From positions 1 to 64,000 of the forward strand of contig CAJUJH010000002.1 in assembly GCA_910586855.1 (NCBI GenBank): a stretch of DNA of 64,000 bases, read 5' to 3'. Position numbers and translations under genes: made by a program. This DNA is from Candidatus Gastranaerophilales bacterium. Its GTDB lineage: Bacteria > Cyanobacteriota > Vampirovibrionia > Gastranaerophilales > Gastranaerophilaceae. Under the pieces are notes generated by a model. The model saw only the letters and a program-made list of their open reading frames with translations. It ran no database searches and was not told the origin of the DNA. Of this stretch, positions 53,564 through 61,688 are shown in pieces. How positions within the stretch are numbered: the stretch's first letter is position 1; each line of letters begins with the position of its first letter.

Positions 53564-53917
53564 TTAGAGTTTTACATATAAATATATAAAATAGATTAAA
53601 CTTAAAACAAAAATTGCAATTTGGATATAGGTAAAGAGTTTTAATTTATCGTATGAGGTCAAATTACCTATTGCAAACGGGAAAGCAAAAAATATAAACA
53701 AAAACGGGCTTGCTGCATATTTTGACATCATAAGATATTTTATTCCCGTTATTAAAATTAATGCTAAATACAAAAACATCAGTATTGATAAAAACACTGA
53801 ATAAAATGCTCTTGTTTTTGGAAGAGTTTCTTCTTTAAAGATATTTGTTATTCCATAAAATAAAGATATAATCAGGAAAATATTTATACATATAAGAATG
53901 ATTAAAAGCGCGTGCAA
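53564..53917 (-). CDS. Small four-helix membrane protein
   Basis: A 117-residue hydrophobic protein with four predicted membrane helices (residues about 3-23, 38-62, 70-88 and 95-114). No family is recognised. It starts 10 bp after the hydrolase gene on the same strand, so it shares its operon. Confidence 0.7.
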   Translation of the reverse strand: MHALLIILICINIFLIISLFYGITNIFKEETLPKTRAFYSVFLSILMFLYLALILITGIKYLMMSKYAASPFLFIFFAFPFAIGNLTSYDKLKLFTYIQIAIFVLSLIYFIYLYVKL

Positions 53918-53927
53918 AATTTTCTCC

Positions 53928-54797
53928 TTATTTTTTTCTTCTGTCTTTTAGTTCTTTGAGTGAAATATTTCTTTTATAAGAAAGAGCATCTATAAATTCA
54001 ATTGTTTTATTGTAGACCTTCTCTTTTTCGTTATCATATAAAATAAGGTGATAGCTGTCTTCCAGCTCCATATATTCCCTATAGAATGACGAAGTTTTAT
54101 TATAAACAAATTTTGCACTCTTAGTGCTTGTAAGGTCATCTTCAAGCGAGTGTACCAAAAGAATCGGGGCAAAAACATTTGTAATATTTCTTTTTACTCT
54201 TTTAGATAATAAAAGCAGCTCATATATTGAACTTAACGGGTAATTATCCATAGCAACCGTGTTTTTTGTCATTAATCTTGAAATTGTATTTCTTACCTTT
54301 TCATTTTTAATGCCGTATGGTTCTCTTTCCGGGAAAGTGTAATAGTATCTTAAAATTGTATGCAACCCTATCGGCATCAAAAAATTATACCAGGGAATTG
54401 TCCATCCGTCTAAGAAAAGAGTGGTGGAAAGACATATAAGTCCTGTAATATCCTTATTTTCTTCAGCAAGATTTAGGGCAAGCACTGCCCCAAGGCATAA
54501 TCCTCCGACAAAAAAATCTGCATAATTTTTTCTAAGTTCATTATATCTTTCCTGTGCAAAATTTCGCCAGTCTCTTTCTTTGACTGAATATATGTCAATT
54601 TCATGGCTGCCATGCCCGGGCAGGCAATAACAATAAACATCAAAGCCTTTATCAAATAAAAATTTTGCATATTTTTTTAATTCATAAGGGCTTCCTGTTA
54701 AACCATGAAATAACATAATTGCACGGTTTGGAAGAACTGTTTCTCTGTGGATTAAAATGTGGTCTAAATCTGTTTTCTTTGTTTTTTGAACAATCAT
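53928..54797 (-). CDS. Alpha/beta hydrolase with Cys in the nucleophile elbow
   Basis: A 289-residue hydrolase of the monoacylglycerol lipase/carboxylesterase type. The oxyanion segment is LFHGLTGSPYELKKYA. The nucleophile elbow is GGLCLGA, with Cys101 (codon TGC) where esterases have Ser. The acid VHSLEDDLTS and the His in DSYHLILYD are present. A Cys nucleophile is known in dienelactone hydrolase. It lies 3 bp after the aminotransferase gene, which suggests a shared pathway. Confidence 0.87.
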   Translation of the reverse strand: MIVQKTKKTDLDHILIHRETVLPNRAIMLFHGLTGSPYELKKYAKFLFDKGFDVYCYCLPGHGSHEIDIYSVKERDWRNFAQERYNELRKNYADFFVGGLCLGAVLALNLAEENKDITGLICLSTTLFLDGWTIPWYNFLMPIGLHTILRYYYTFPEREPYGIKNEKVRNTISRLMTKNTVAMDNYPLSSIYELLLLSKRVKRNITNVFAPILLVHSLEDDLTSTKSAKFVYNKTSSFYREYMELEDSYHLILYDNEKEKVYNKTIEFIDALSYKRNISLKELKDRRKK

Positions 54798-54800
54798 ATT

Positions 54801-56189
54801 TTATTTGCAAAACCTCATAAAAAGCTTATCTAAAAGTTCAATTGCCATATCAATTTCCGCATTTTTTATTGTGACGGGCGGTACGAGAGTTATAACGTTT
54901 TTAAAGTATCCGCCGTTATTTAAAACAAGCCCGCACTTTTGACCTTTGTATTCAAGATTTCCTTTTAATCCTTCTTCTATAATGTTGTCGCAAAGCTCTT
55001 TATCAGGTGTAAAACCGTCTTCTTTTGTGCATTCAATTCTAAGTGCCAACCCAAGCCCGTCAACATTTCCGATTTGACGGTAGCGAGATTTTAAGCATTT
55101 TAGACCTTCTAAAAATCTCCTGCCTTTTTCTTTAATTTCTTCTTCAAAGTTATGTTCTTCAAATGTATTCATTACAGCGCATCCTGCTGCACAGCCTATC
55201 GGGTTTGATGAATATGTTGAATGCGTGCGTCCTGCAGGCCAAATATCCGGGTTTATCATTTCTTCTCTTGCCCAAAGCCCGCCAAGAGGATTCAGACCGT
55301 TTGTTAAAGATTTACCGAATGTTATAACATCAGGCTGCACACCAAAATGTTCAATTGACCAGAGTTTTCCTGTTCTGTAGAAACCCATCTGGATTTCATC
55401 TGCGATAAATAAAATACCAAATTTATCCAAAACCCTTTTTAATTCTTTAAAATACCCCATAGGCGGTACAATATAGCCGCCTGTCCCCTGCAGTGGTTCT
55501 GCTATGAATGCTACATATTCTGATTTTCCTGTAGACGGGTCATAGAAAGATTTATATTCGCTTTCAAAATTCTTTTCAAATTGCTTAACGCAATAAAAAT
55601 TGCAATCTTCGCATTTTTTGCCATAGTGGCATCTGAAACAATAAGGAAACGGTACAAAATGAGCACGGTCTCCAAAGTGTCCGAAATATTCTCTGTATCT
55701 GTAGCTTGATGTAACGCAGGATGTGCCGATTGTTCTGCCGTGGTAGCCGCCCATAAAGGCAAAAAGTAGGTTTTTCCCCGTATAGTTTCTAACAAGTTTC
55801 AGGGCATCTTCTACAGCCTGTGCACCACCAACGTTGAAATGCACTCTTCCTTTTATATTAAATCTTTTCTCGTTAGCCCTGGCTATTTTTGAAGCCAGAA
55901 GCACTTTGTTTTCAAAAAGAAAACGGGAGGCAATCTGAGGCATTGAATTTATGCAGTCTATAACAGCGTTTGAAATTTTAGGGTTTTTGTATCCCAAATT
56001 ACAGCTTGCATACCACATTTGAAGGTCAAGATACGGTGTATCATTGTTATCAAACATAAATGTTCCTTCGCAATTTGAAAAAATTTTAGGGTTTTTGCTG
56101 TAATGTGTTGTATCGCCCCATGAGCAGTATTTATTGTCAAACTCTCTTATCTCATGTTCTGTTAATGTTTTCTGTTTTAAATCCTGCAT
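54801..56189 (-). CDS. Class III PLP-dependent aminotransferase
   Basis: A 462-residue aminotransferase of the ornithine/GABA/taurine group. PLP lysine K293 is in FGKSLTNG; D264 in IADEIQMGF stacks on the cofactor. An insertion near 184-200 has five Cys (CFRCHYGKKCEDCNFYC), a feature also seen in some relatives as I recall. The substrate is unknown. The gene starts inside the end of the HAD gene (38-bp overlap) behind GAAGGGA. Confidence 0.9.
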   Translation of the reverse strand: MQDLKQKTLTEHEIREFDNKYCSWGDTTHYSKNPKIFSNCEGTFMFDNNDTPYLDLQMWYASCNLGYKNPKISNAVIDCINSMPQIASRFLFENKVLLASKIARANEKRFNIKGRVHFNVGGAQAVEDALKLVRNYTGKNLLFAFMGGYHGRTIGTSCVTSSYRYREYFGHFGDRAHFVPFPYCFRCHYGKKCEDCNFYCVKQFEKNFESEYKSFYDPSTGKSEYVAFIAEPLQGTGGYIVPPMGYFKELKRVLDKFGILFIADEIQMGFYRTGKLWSIEHFGVQPDVITFGKSLTNGLNPLGGLWAREEMINPDIWPAGRTHSTYSSNPIGCAAGCAVMNTFEEHNFEEEIKEKGRRFLEGLKCLKSRYRQIGNVDGLGLALRIECTKEDGFTPDKELCDNIIEEGLKGNLEYKGQKCGLVLNNGGYFKNVITLVPPVTIKNAEIDMAIELLDKLFMRFCK

Positions 56190-56859
56190 TTTTCATTCCC
56201 TTCTTTAAAGATAGATGGTTTAAAATATCATTAAAATCATTGAATAGAATAAATTCTATACGCTTTTCAATGCAATGATTTTTTAAACTGTTTTTAGCAA
56301 ACAACAGATTCGCCTTGCTTGCAATACACCTATCGGATAATCCATCACCGGCGTATATGAAAAATTCATTTTTTGTGATAGATTTTTGAACCACCGAACA
56401 TTTGCAGGTGCCAAGCCCCTGAGTGCAGGAATTATTTAAATTTGGGAATGAAAGTTTAAACTTTAAAAAACCATTCTCTTTTGAAATTTGAAGATGATTT
56501 GAGTAAAAATCTATATCAAGTTTTTCTTTTTTTAAAATGTAATCAATAAAAAAATCAAACCCGTCGCTTATTATGGTGATTTTTTTGTCATTCTCTTTTG
56601 CAATTTTGCAAAATTCAATAAAACCATCTTGAATTTCAATTGAATCTAAAAAATTAAAGAATTTTTCTTCTGTAAGATTTTTAATTAAATCCAGCTGCAT
56701 CTGCATACAGGTTTTAGAATTTATTTTGCCTTCCACCCAATCTTTTTCAATATTAATCCATTCAGGTGCTGCAAAAGTCTTGAAGAAAGAATTTACTGTA
56801 TCTGTTTTTGTTATTGTACCGTCAAAATCTAAGAATATTGAATTGATATTGTTAAGCAT
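56152..56859 (-). CDS. HAD-IB family phosphatase (SerB/MtnX-like)
   Basis: A 235-residue phosphatase. The nucleophile motif is FLDFDGTITKTD (D11, D13), motif II is TIISDGFDFFID, and motif III/IV is YAGDGLSDRC. A Cys-containing stretch (SCTQGLGTCKCSVVQ) precedes motif III, as in MtnX-like phosphatases. It is first in a minus-strand operon with the aminotransferase, hydrolase and small membrane protein, and may act on a phosphorylated substrate or product of the aminotransferase (inference). Confidence 0.85.
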   Translation of the reverse strand: MLNNINSIFLDFDGTITKTDTVNSFFKTFAAPEWINIEKDWVEGKINSKTCMQMQLDLIKNLTEEKFFNFLDSIEIQDGFIEFCKIAKENDKKITIISDGFDFFIDYILKKEKLDIDFYSNHLQISKENGFLKFKLSFPNLNNSCTQGLGTCKCSVVQKSITKNEFFIYAGDGLSDRCIASKANLLFAKNSLKNHCIEKRIEFILFNDFNDILNHLSLKKGMKNAGFKTENINRT

Positions 56860-57050
56860 TTTCTAAACCTTTTTAAAGTATATTTTAGATATTAGAACAA
56901 AAATAAAAGAAGTTTGAAATATCACCAACTTGGTACATTTTAATATTTTATTAATGCTTGTATATATTTTGTGGTATTTCTGCGCAATTTTTAGAGTTTT
57001 TACATCTTTATAATAATATTGGGCAGGTAAAATAAAACAGGAAATTTCAT

Positions 57051-58442
57051 ATGAGCTCTTCAGCAAATAATAAACTAATGACATTTTCCCAAATGCAGGG
57101 AAATGCGGTTTTTTATAAAAATAATCAGAATATGGTTAAGCCTCAAAATCAATCATCTGTTGATGATAAATTAAAAGCTGATACACATACAGCAAGCAAT
57201 AAAGAGATTAATAAAAAGGGAACAATAACTGCAAGTGCTGCTATAGTAACTGTAATTGCTTCTTTGGGAACACTTTTTGGTTTAGCTTCAAAGGGAAAGA
57301 ATATAAATAAATTTGCTAACGGCGTTTCAGATGAGAATTTAAAACTTCTGGCAAATATTCAAGAAGGCTTTAAATACACTGTTTCTAAGGTTAAATCTTT
57401 GTGGAACAACAATGAGAAGATTAAATGTGATAATATAAATGACAAAATAAAAATTGGGAAAACGGGTAAAACGCAGGCACCGCAGGATATACAAGCAACA
57501 ACGCAGATTAAGCCTTCTGTAAATGAGTCTAAATTAAAAACTGACGGACAGATTGATAAAAAGCCCGATGCAGCAAATAATTCTTCTGTAAACAACAATC
57601 CTTTAATGGCCGATAATTCACCTGCAACTAATAATCCTCCGCAGGTCCCTGCCCTGCAAAAGAAAGAACAGAGCGGTTCCAAAAAGAAAGCTGATATAGA
57701 AAGTGCGCCAAAATCTCAAACCGGGCAGCTCAAGCAGCAGACATCTTTGAAAAATATGCAAGGGGTAGATAATACACAATATAAAGCATATAAGCAGATG
57801 TATGAAAAGAAATTTTATGGTGATGTAGACCCTAAAATCATTGAAGCGCTTGGTGAAGATTTTGAAAAATATATGATTTCAGGCGGTTGTATTGATAAGG
57901 TGGCGGCTGATGCTGCAGTTTCAAATATGAAGAAAATTTCTGAAGAATTTAGCTCTGAAGAACTTAAAAAGATTGTAAATACTGAAGATGGAAAGCTTGT
58001 GTTGCGTTATCATTTGCTTGATTTTGCAAATAAAGATAAAAGAGGTGTTTTTGAATTTTTGCATAATCTTGCATCAAATAATCCGGATGGCGCAGGCAAG
58101 CAAATAGTGCAGCAAAAATTGGCTGCTCTTCAAGCTAAAAATCCTGCCTTAGGACATTCTGAATCTGTAGTAAATGCTCTTGAAAACTTAAAACCGGAGA
58201 CTTTAGCAGCTTTGAGCGATACTACATTTATTGAAATTTTGTCTGCCGATGGTCCAAAGGAGCGTATTTTAAGTGTTGAAAGAATTAAAAACCTTGAAAA
58301 TATGTTTACAACGGAAGAAATACAAAAACTTAATCCTACTTACGGTTCATGTGAGTTTGGACGCTGGCTTAGAGGATGGAATGCAGATAACAATCTTATA
58401 AGCAGAGCAAAATGGGTGACAGGTAAGGATATGATTTTGTAA
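57051..58442 (+). CDS. Lineage-specific hypothetical protein with one membrane segment
   Basis: A 463-residue protein. After a polar N-terminus it has one hydrophobic stretch (about 48-67, ASAAIVTVIASLGTLFGLAS). A Pro/Asn/Gln/Lys-rich disordered region (about 130-240) follows, then a mainly helical C-terminal domain. No known motif is recognised. It is transcribed towards two small membrane-protein genes, and the three may form an operon. Confidence 0.7.
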   Translation: MSSSANNKLMTFSQMQGNAVFYKNNQNMVKPQNQSSVDDKLKADTHTASNKEINKKGTITASAAIVTVIASLGTLFGLASKGKNINKFANGVSDENLKLLANIQEGFKYTVSKVKSLWNNNEKIKCDNINDKIKIGKTGKTQAPQDIQATTQIKPSVNESKLKTDGQIDKKPDAANNSSVNNNPLMADNSPATNNPPQVPALQKKEQSGSKKKADIESAPKSQTGQLKQQTSLKNMQGVDNTQYKAYKQMYEKKFYGDVDPKIIEALGEDFEKYMISGGCIDKVAADAAVSNMKKISEEFSSEELKKIVNTEDGKLVLRYHLLDFANKDKRGVFEFLHNLASNNPDGAGKQIVQQKLAALQAKNPALGHSESVVNALENLKPETLAALSDTTFIEILSADGPKERILSVERIKNLENMFTTEEIQKLNPTYGSCEFGRWLRGWNADNNLISRAKWVTGKDMIL

Positions 58443-58462
58443 AACCGCGTTTTGAAAGATTA

Positions 58463-58783
58463 TTGCCCTTGCATAAAAGTGCGGGTATAATTTTATTTAA
58501 GGAAGAGGAAAGGTTTGAAGAGAAGCTTTTTGAATACAGACTAAAAAGCTTGATTGAACAGAAAACCCTGATATCGCAAATGCTTACTGTATTAATAGGT
58601 GGTGTAGTTTTGCTATGCTTTCTTGATGCTCCTGATTATAAGTATATAGCTGCAGGGATAGGGGTCTATTTGGTTTTTATATTAATCAAGAGTCTTATGG
58701 ATACAATAACTGAATTAAATGGGTATCTGTATAAAAGAGAAGGGAAGGATAAAAAAATATGGAAATTTCCAATGATATACTAA
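58463..58783 (+). CDS. Small membrane protein with two helices
   Basis: About 106 residues. A charged N-terminal helix (KEEERFEEKLFEYRLKSLIEQK) is followed by two membrane segments (LTVLIGGVVLLCFL and YIAAGIGVYLVFILI) and a basic tail. Translation appears to start at TTG. The charged helix before two membrane segments recalls toxin-like or holin-like small proteins, but there is no family match I can name. It overlaps the next small ORF by 25 bp. Confidence 0.6.
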   Translation: MPLHKSAGIILFKEEERFEEKLFEYRLKSLIEQKTLISQMLTVLIGGVVLLCFLDAPDYKYIAAGIGVYLVFILIKSLMDTITELNGYLYKREGKDKKIWKFPMIY

Positions 58784-58881
58784 ATGCGTTATTTATAATT
58801 ATTTTATGCGGTATTTTGTTTTGGGGCGAACGCAGTATAAGCAAAGCTTCAAGACATGATTTTAGTGAAGATAAGAAATAA
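58759..58881 (+). CDS. 40-residue small membrane protein
   Basis: A short ORF: an N-terminal MEISNDILNA, one membrane helix (ALFIIILCGILFWG) and a charged tail RSISKASRHDFSEDKK. AAGGGAAGG lies about 10 bp before its ATG, supporting translation. It overlaps the preceding gene in another frame. The function is unknown. Confidence 0.55.
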   Translation: MEISNDILNALFIIILCGILFWGERSISKASRHDFSEDKK

Positions 58882-58895
58882 TTTTACCCTTTAGG

Positions 58896-58920
58896 TTTTT
58901 AGCATTAAACTTGCTAAAAA
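58896..58920. terminator. Hairpin between converging genes
   Basis: TTTTTAGCA pairs with TGCTAAAAA across a seven-base loop, between the 40-residue ORF and the protease gene. It is likely bidirectional. Confidence 0.6.
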
Positions 58921-58927
58921 TATTTAG

Positions 58928-59659
58928 TCATCTTCTTCTTGAGCCTTCGGCTGATGCCATTTTGGATTTTGTAAGGTTTATAAAATCTTTTGCATAATTT
59001 ACGGGAACTGCAAAACCTATGCCTATATTAGACCTGTTGTTATCAGGATTATAGATGGATTGATTAATACCTATAACTTCGCCGTCAAGGTTTAACAATG
59101 GTCCGCCTGAGCAGCCGGGGTTAATTGCAGCATCAGTCTGGATTTTCTTTCTTTGATAATCAATTCTTGAAATTATACCTGTGGTTAAAGTTCCCCTGAA
59201 TCCAAAAGGATTTCCTATTGCAAGCACTCTTTGCCCCACTTTTACATTTTCACTGTTGCCAAATGAAATTACCGGAAGAGGTTTTTTAGGGTTAATTTTT
59301 ATGATGGCAAGGTCATTTTTATCCTTTAAAACTGCAAGTACTTCACCTTTATATGTTTGTCCGTTTGCAATTGTTACTTCTATATTTTTTGCTTTGCTTA
59401 TAACGTGGGAACTTGTTAAAATTGCACCTTTAGGGTCTATTACACATCCTGTGCCTGATGATACCCCTTCATCTAATTGTGCATCTATTGCAACAATTGC
59501 AGGTGTAATTCTTTCATAAATTTTCGTAAAAGCATTTTCTTCAGGAGTGACCGCATATGCGCGATTATATGTTGAAGAAAAATTTATTGGCATGGAAAAA
59601 ATTATCAAAACTGATAAAAACGCAGGTAAGAAATATTTTTTTAACGTTTTATACATCAA
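58928..59659 (-). CDS. HtrA/DegP-like serine protease without PDZ domain
   Basis: A 243-residue S1C protease with an N-terminal hydrophobic segment (LPAFLSVLIIFSMPINFSS) that could be a signal or anchor. The triad is present: H85 (LTSSHVIS), D116 (KNDLAIIK), S184 (NPGCSGGPL; the usual Asn before Ser is Cys). It stops just after the protease domain, with no PDZ domain. It probably works in the periplasm on damaged or specific substrates. The start is at 59659 or the adjacent Met codon. Confidence 0.88.
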   Translation of the reverse strand: MMYKTLKKYFLPAFLSVLIIFSMPINFSSTYNRAYAVTPEENAFTKIYERITPAIVAIDAQLDEGVSSGTGCVIDPKGAILTSSHVISKAKNIEVTIANGQTYKGEVLAVLKDKNDLAIIKINPKKPLPVISFGNSENVKVGQRVLAIGNPFGFRGTLTTGIISRIDYQRKKIQTDAAINPGCSGGPLLNLDGEVIGINQSIYNPDNNRSNIGIGFAVPVNYAKDFINLTKSKMASAEGSRRR

Positions 59660-59772
59660 GAATACTCCGAATTTTACTATTATTTAAATTAAAACATTTT
59701 ACGCTTAAAATTAAATTGCACCCCTGTTTTAAGTGTGTTATAATTCTTTTAGCTTTTACGAAAGGAAGAAAA

Positions 59773-60558
59773 ATGAGAAATATTGATGTTTTTAAAAGAC
59801 ATTTAAGGGAGAGAAGAGCCGTAAAAATTATAGCCGGCATTGATAACTTTGATATTGAAAGTGTTAGAAACGTTACTAAAGCTGCACAATTAGGTTTAGC
59901 AAGTGCGGTTGACGTTGCAGCCAGCGAAGAAGTTATTAAAGTTGCAAAACAAAATACTAAACTTCCTGTTTTTGTATCTTCTGTTGAGCCTTTTAAACTT
60001 GCAAAAGCTGTTCAATGGGGCGCAGATGCAATTGAAATAGGAAACTTTGATGCTCTTTACAAACAAGGTATGGAATTTGGTGCAGATGATGTTTACGAAA
60101 TCGCGCTTGAAACCATGACACTTACCCCAAATGGTGTTTTCACCTGTGTTACAGTTCCTGGTAACATCAGTGTTCAAGAACAAATTGAATTAGTTGGCAA
60201 GCTTGAATTATTGGGCGTTGACCTTATTCAAACCGAAGGTACAAAACAAGGTGCTATCAATAAAGCAACAAGTGCTCAGGAATTTTTAAACCTAGCAAAA
60301 ACAACAATCTCAAACACTATGGAAATAGCTAAACACACAGGTATCCCTGTAATGACGGCTTCTGGTGTTAATGCAGATACTGCTCCTTTAGCTTTTGCTG
60401 CAGGTGCCAGCGCTGTTGGTGTAGGTTCAGCTGTAAACAGACAGGAAACTCAAATCGCAATGATTAATGCAGTTAGAAAAATAATTGGCTCAATTGCATA
60501 CAGAGATTCATTCAGACGCGACCTATATGAAGCAAACCAGCATCTATTGGTTAAATAA
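59773..60558 (+). CDS. ycf23: Ycf23/DUF561 family protein
   Basis: A 261-residue predicted TIM-barrel protein. Blocks IAGIDNFDIESV, VDVAASEEVI, VSSVEPFKLAKAVQWGADAIEIGNFDALY, TVPGNISVQEQIELVGKLELLGVDLIQTEGT and AGASAVGVGSAVNRQETQ match the Ycf23 family of cyanobacteria and red-lineage plastids. The function is unknown. The longer frame from 59557 is discarded: the ATG at 59773 has AAAGGAAG 5 bp before it. Confidence 0.88.
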   Translation: MRNIDVFKRHLRERRAVKIIAGIDNFDIESVRNVTKAAQLGLASAVDVAASEEVIKVAKQNTKLPVFVSSVEPFKLAKAVQWGADAIEIGNFDALYKQGMEFGADDVYEIALETMTLTPNGVFTCVTVPGNISVQEQIELVGKLELLGVDLIQTEGTKQGAINKATSAQEFLNLAKTTISNTMEIAKHTGIPVMTASGVNADTAPLAFAAGASAVGVGSAVNRQETQIAMINAVRKIIGSIAYRDSFRRDLYEANQHLLVK

Positions 60559-60585
60559 GTTTTAAAAAAACTTATAGTAGATTTT

Positions 60586-60619
60586 AAAAACCGCCTTTGA
60601 TTTTTCTTAGGCGGTTTTT
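60586..60619 (+). terminator. Rho-independent terminator of the ycf23 gene
   Basis: AAAAACCGCC pairs with GGCGGTTTTT and is followed by T and G. It lies 28 bp after the stop. Confidence 0.88.
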
Positions 60620-60746
60620 GCATTTTGCGCATCTCTTAAATTTTATAAAAACAAAATTATTAAAAAACGTTAAACAGGAAGCTCTGATTAGCCTTCAAAA
60701 AGATGGTATGTTATAATCCTTATGTATAGCGAAGTACAAGGAATTT

Positions 60747-61688
60747 ATGAAGAGGATTTTAATAACAGGCGGAGCCGGTTTTATTGGAAGTCATTTATCA
60801 AAAAGGCTTTTGGATGAAGGAAATGAAGTTATCTGTCTTGATAATTTTTTTACAGGTTCAAAGGATAATATAAGAGACTTAATTTCAAACGCTAATTTTG
60901 AACTTGTACGCCACGATATTACAAAAGAATATTTTGCAGAGGCAGATGAAATCTACAATCTGGCATGTCCTGCTTCCCCGCCCCATTATCAGTATAATGC
61001 TATTAAAACAATTAAAACTTCAATCCTTGGAATGATTAATATGCTAGGTCTAGCTAAAAGATGTAAGGCAAAGATTTTGCAGGCTTCAACAAGTGAAGTA
61101 TACGGCGACCCTATGGCACATCCGCAAAAGGAAGAATATTGGGGTAATGTAAACCCTATAGGTATCAGAAGCTGTTATGATGAGGGGAAACGCTGTGCTG
61201 AAACGCTTATGATGGATTATCACAGGCAAAATAATGTTGATATTAGGATTATAAGAATCTTCAATACATATGGTCCAAATATGCACCCTAATGATGGCAG
61301 GGTGGTTTCAAACTTTATTGTTCAGGCGCTTCAAAATCAAGATATAACTATATATGGGGATGGTTCTCAAACCCGCTCATTCTGCTATGTTGATGATTTA
61401 GTGGAAGGTATGGTGAGGATGATGAACAATGATGGCAGCTTTATTGGTCCTGTTAACCTTGGAAACCCGTCTGAGCGAACTATTTTAGAATTTGCAGAGC
61501 TCATTATTAAATTGACAAATTCAAATTCTAAAATTATCAATAAACCTCTTCCAAAAGATGACCCTGTTAGAAGAAAGCCTGATATATCCCTTGCAAAAGA
61601 AAAATTAAACTGGGAGCCAAAAGTGGATATCAATGAAGGGCTTTTAAAAACCATAGAATATTTTGAAAAGAAAATCGGAGTAAAATAA
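60747..61688 (+). CDS. UDP-glucuronate decarboxylase (UDP-xylose synthase)
   Basis: A 313-residue short-chain dehydrogenase-like enzyme with TGGAGFIGSHL (NAD binding), NLACPASPPHYQ, the YxxxK pair in CYDEGKRCAE, and TSEVYGDP. CPASPPHYQ and GIRSCYDEGKR are diagnostic of UXS. It converts UDP-glucuronate to UDP-xylose. The next gene makes the substrate, and the two are in one operon with no gap. Confidence 0.92.
   Translation: MKRILITGGAGFIGSHLSKRLLDEGNEVICLDNFFTGSKDNIRDLISNANFELVRHDITKEYFAEADEIYNLACPASPPHYQYNAIKTIKTSILGMINMLGLAKRCKAKILQASTSEVYGDPMAHPQKEEYWGNVNPIGIRSCYDEGKRCAETLMMDYHRQNNVDIRIIRIFNTYGPNMHPNDGRVVSNFIVQALQNQDITIYGDGSQTRSFCYVDDLVEGMVRMMNNDGSFIGPVNLGNPSERTILEFAELIIKLTNSNSKIINKPLPKDDPVRRKPDISLAKEKLNWEPKVDINEGLLKTIEYFEKKIGVK

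Noticed and set aside
59557..59772. N-terminal extension of ycf23
   Set aside because: It overlaps the start region of the divergent protease gene; the ATG at 59773 has a strong ribosome-binding site and matches the family start.
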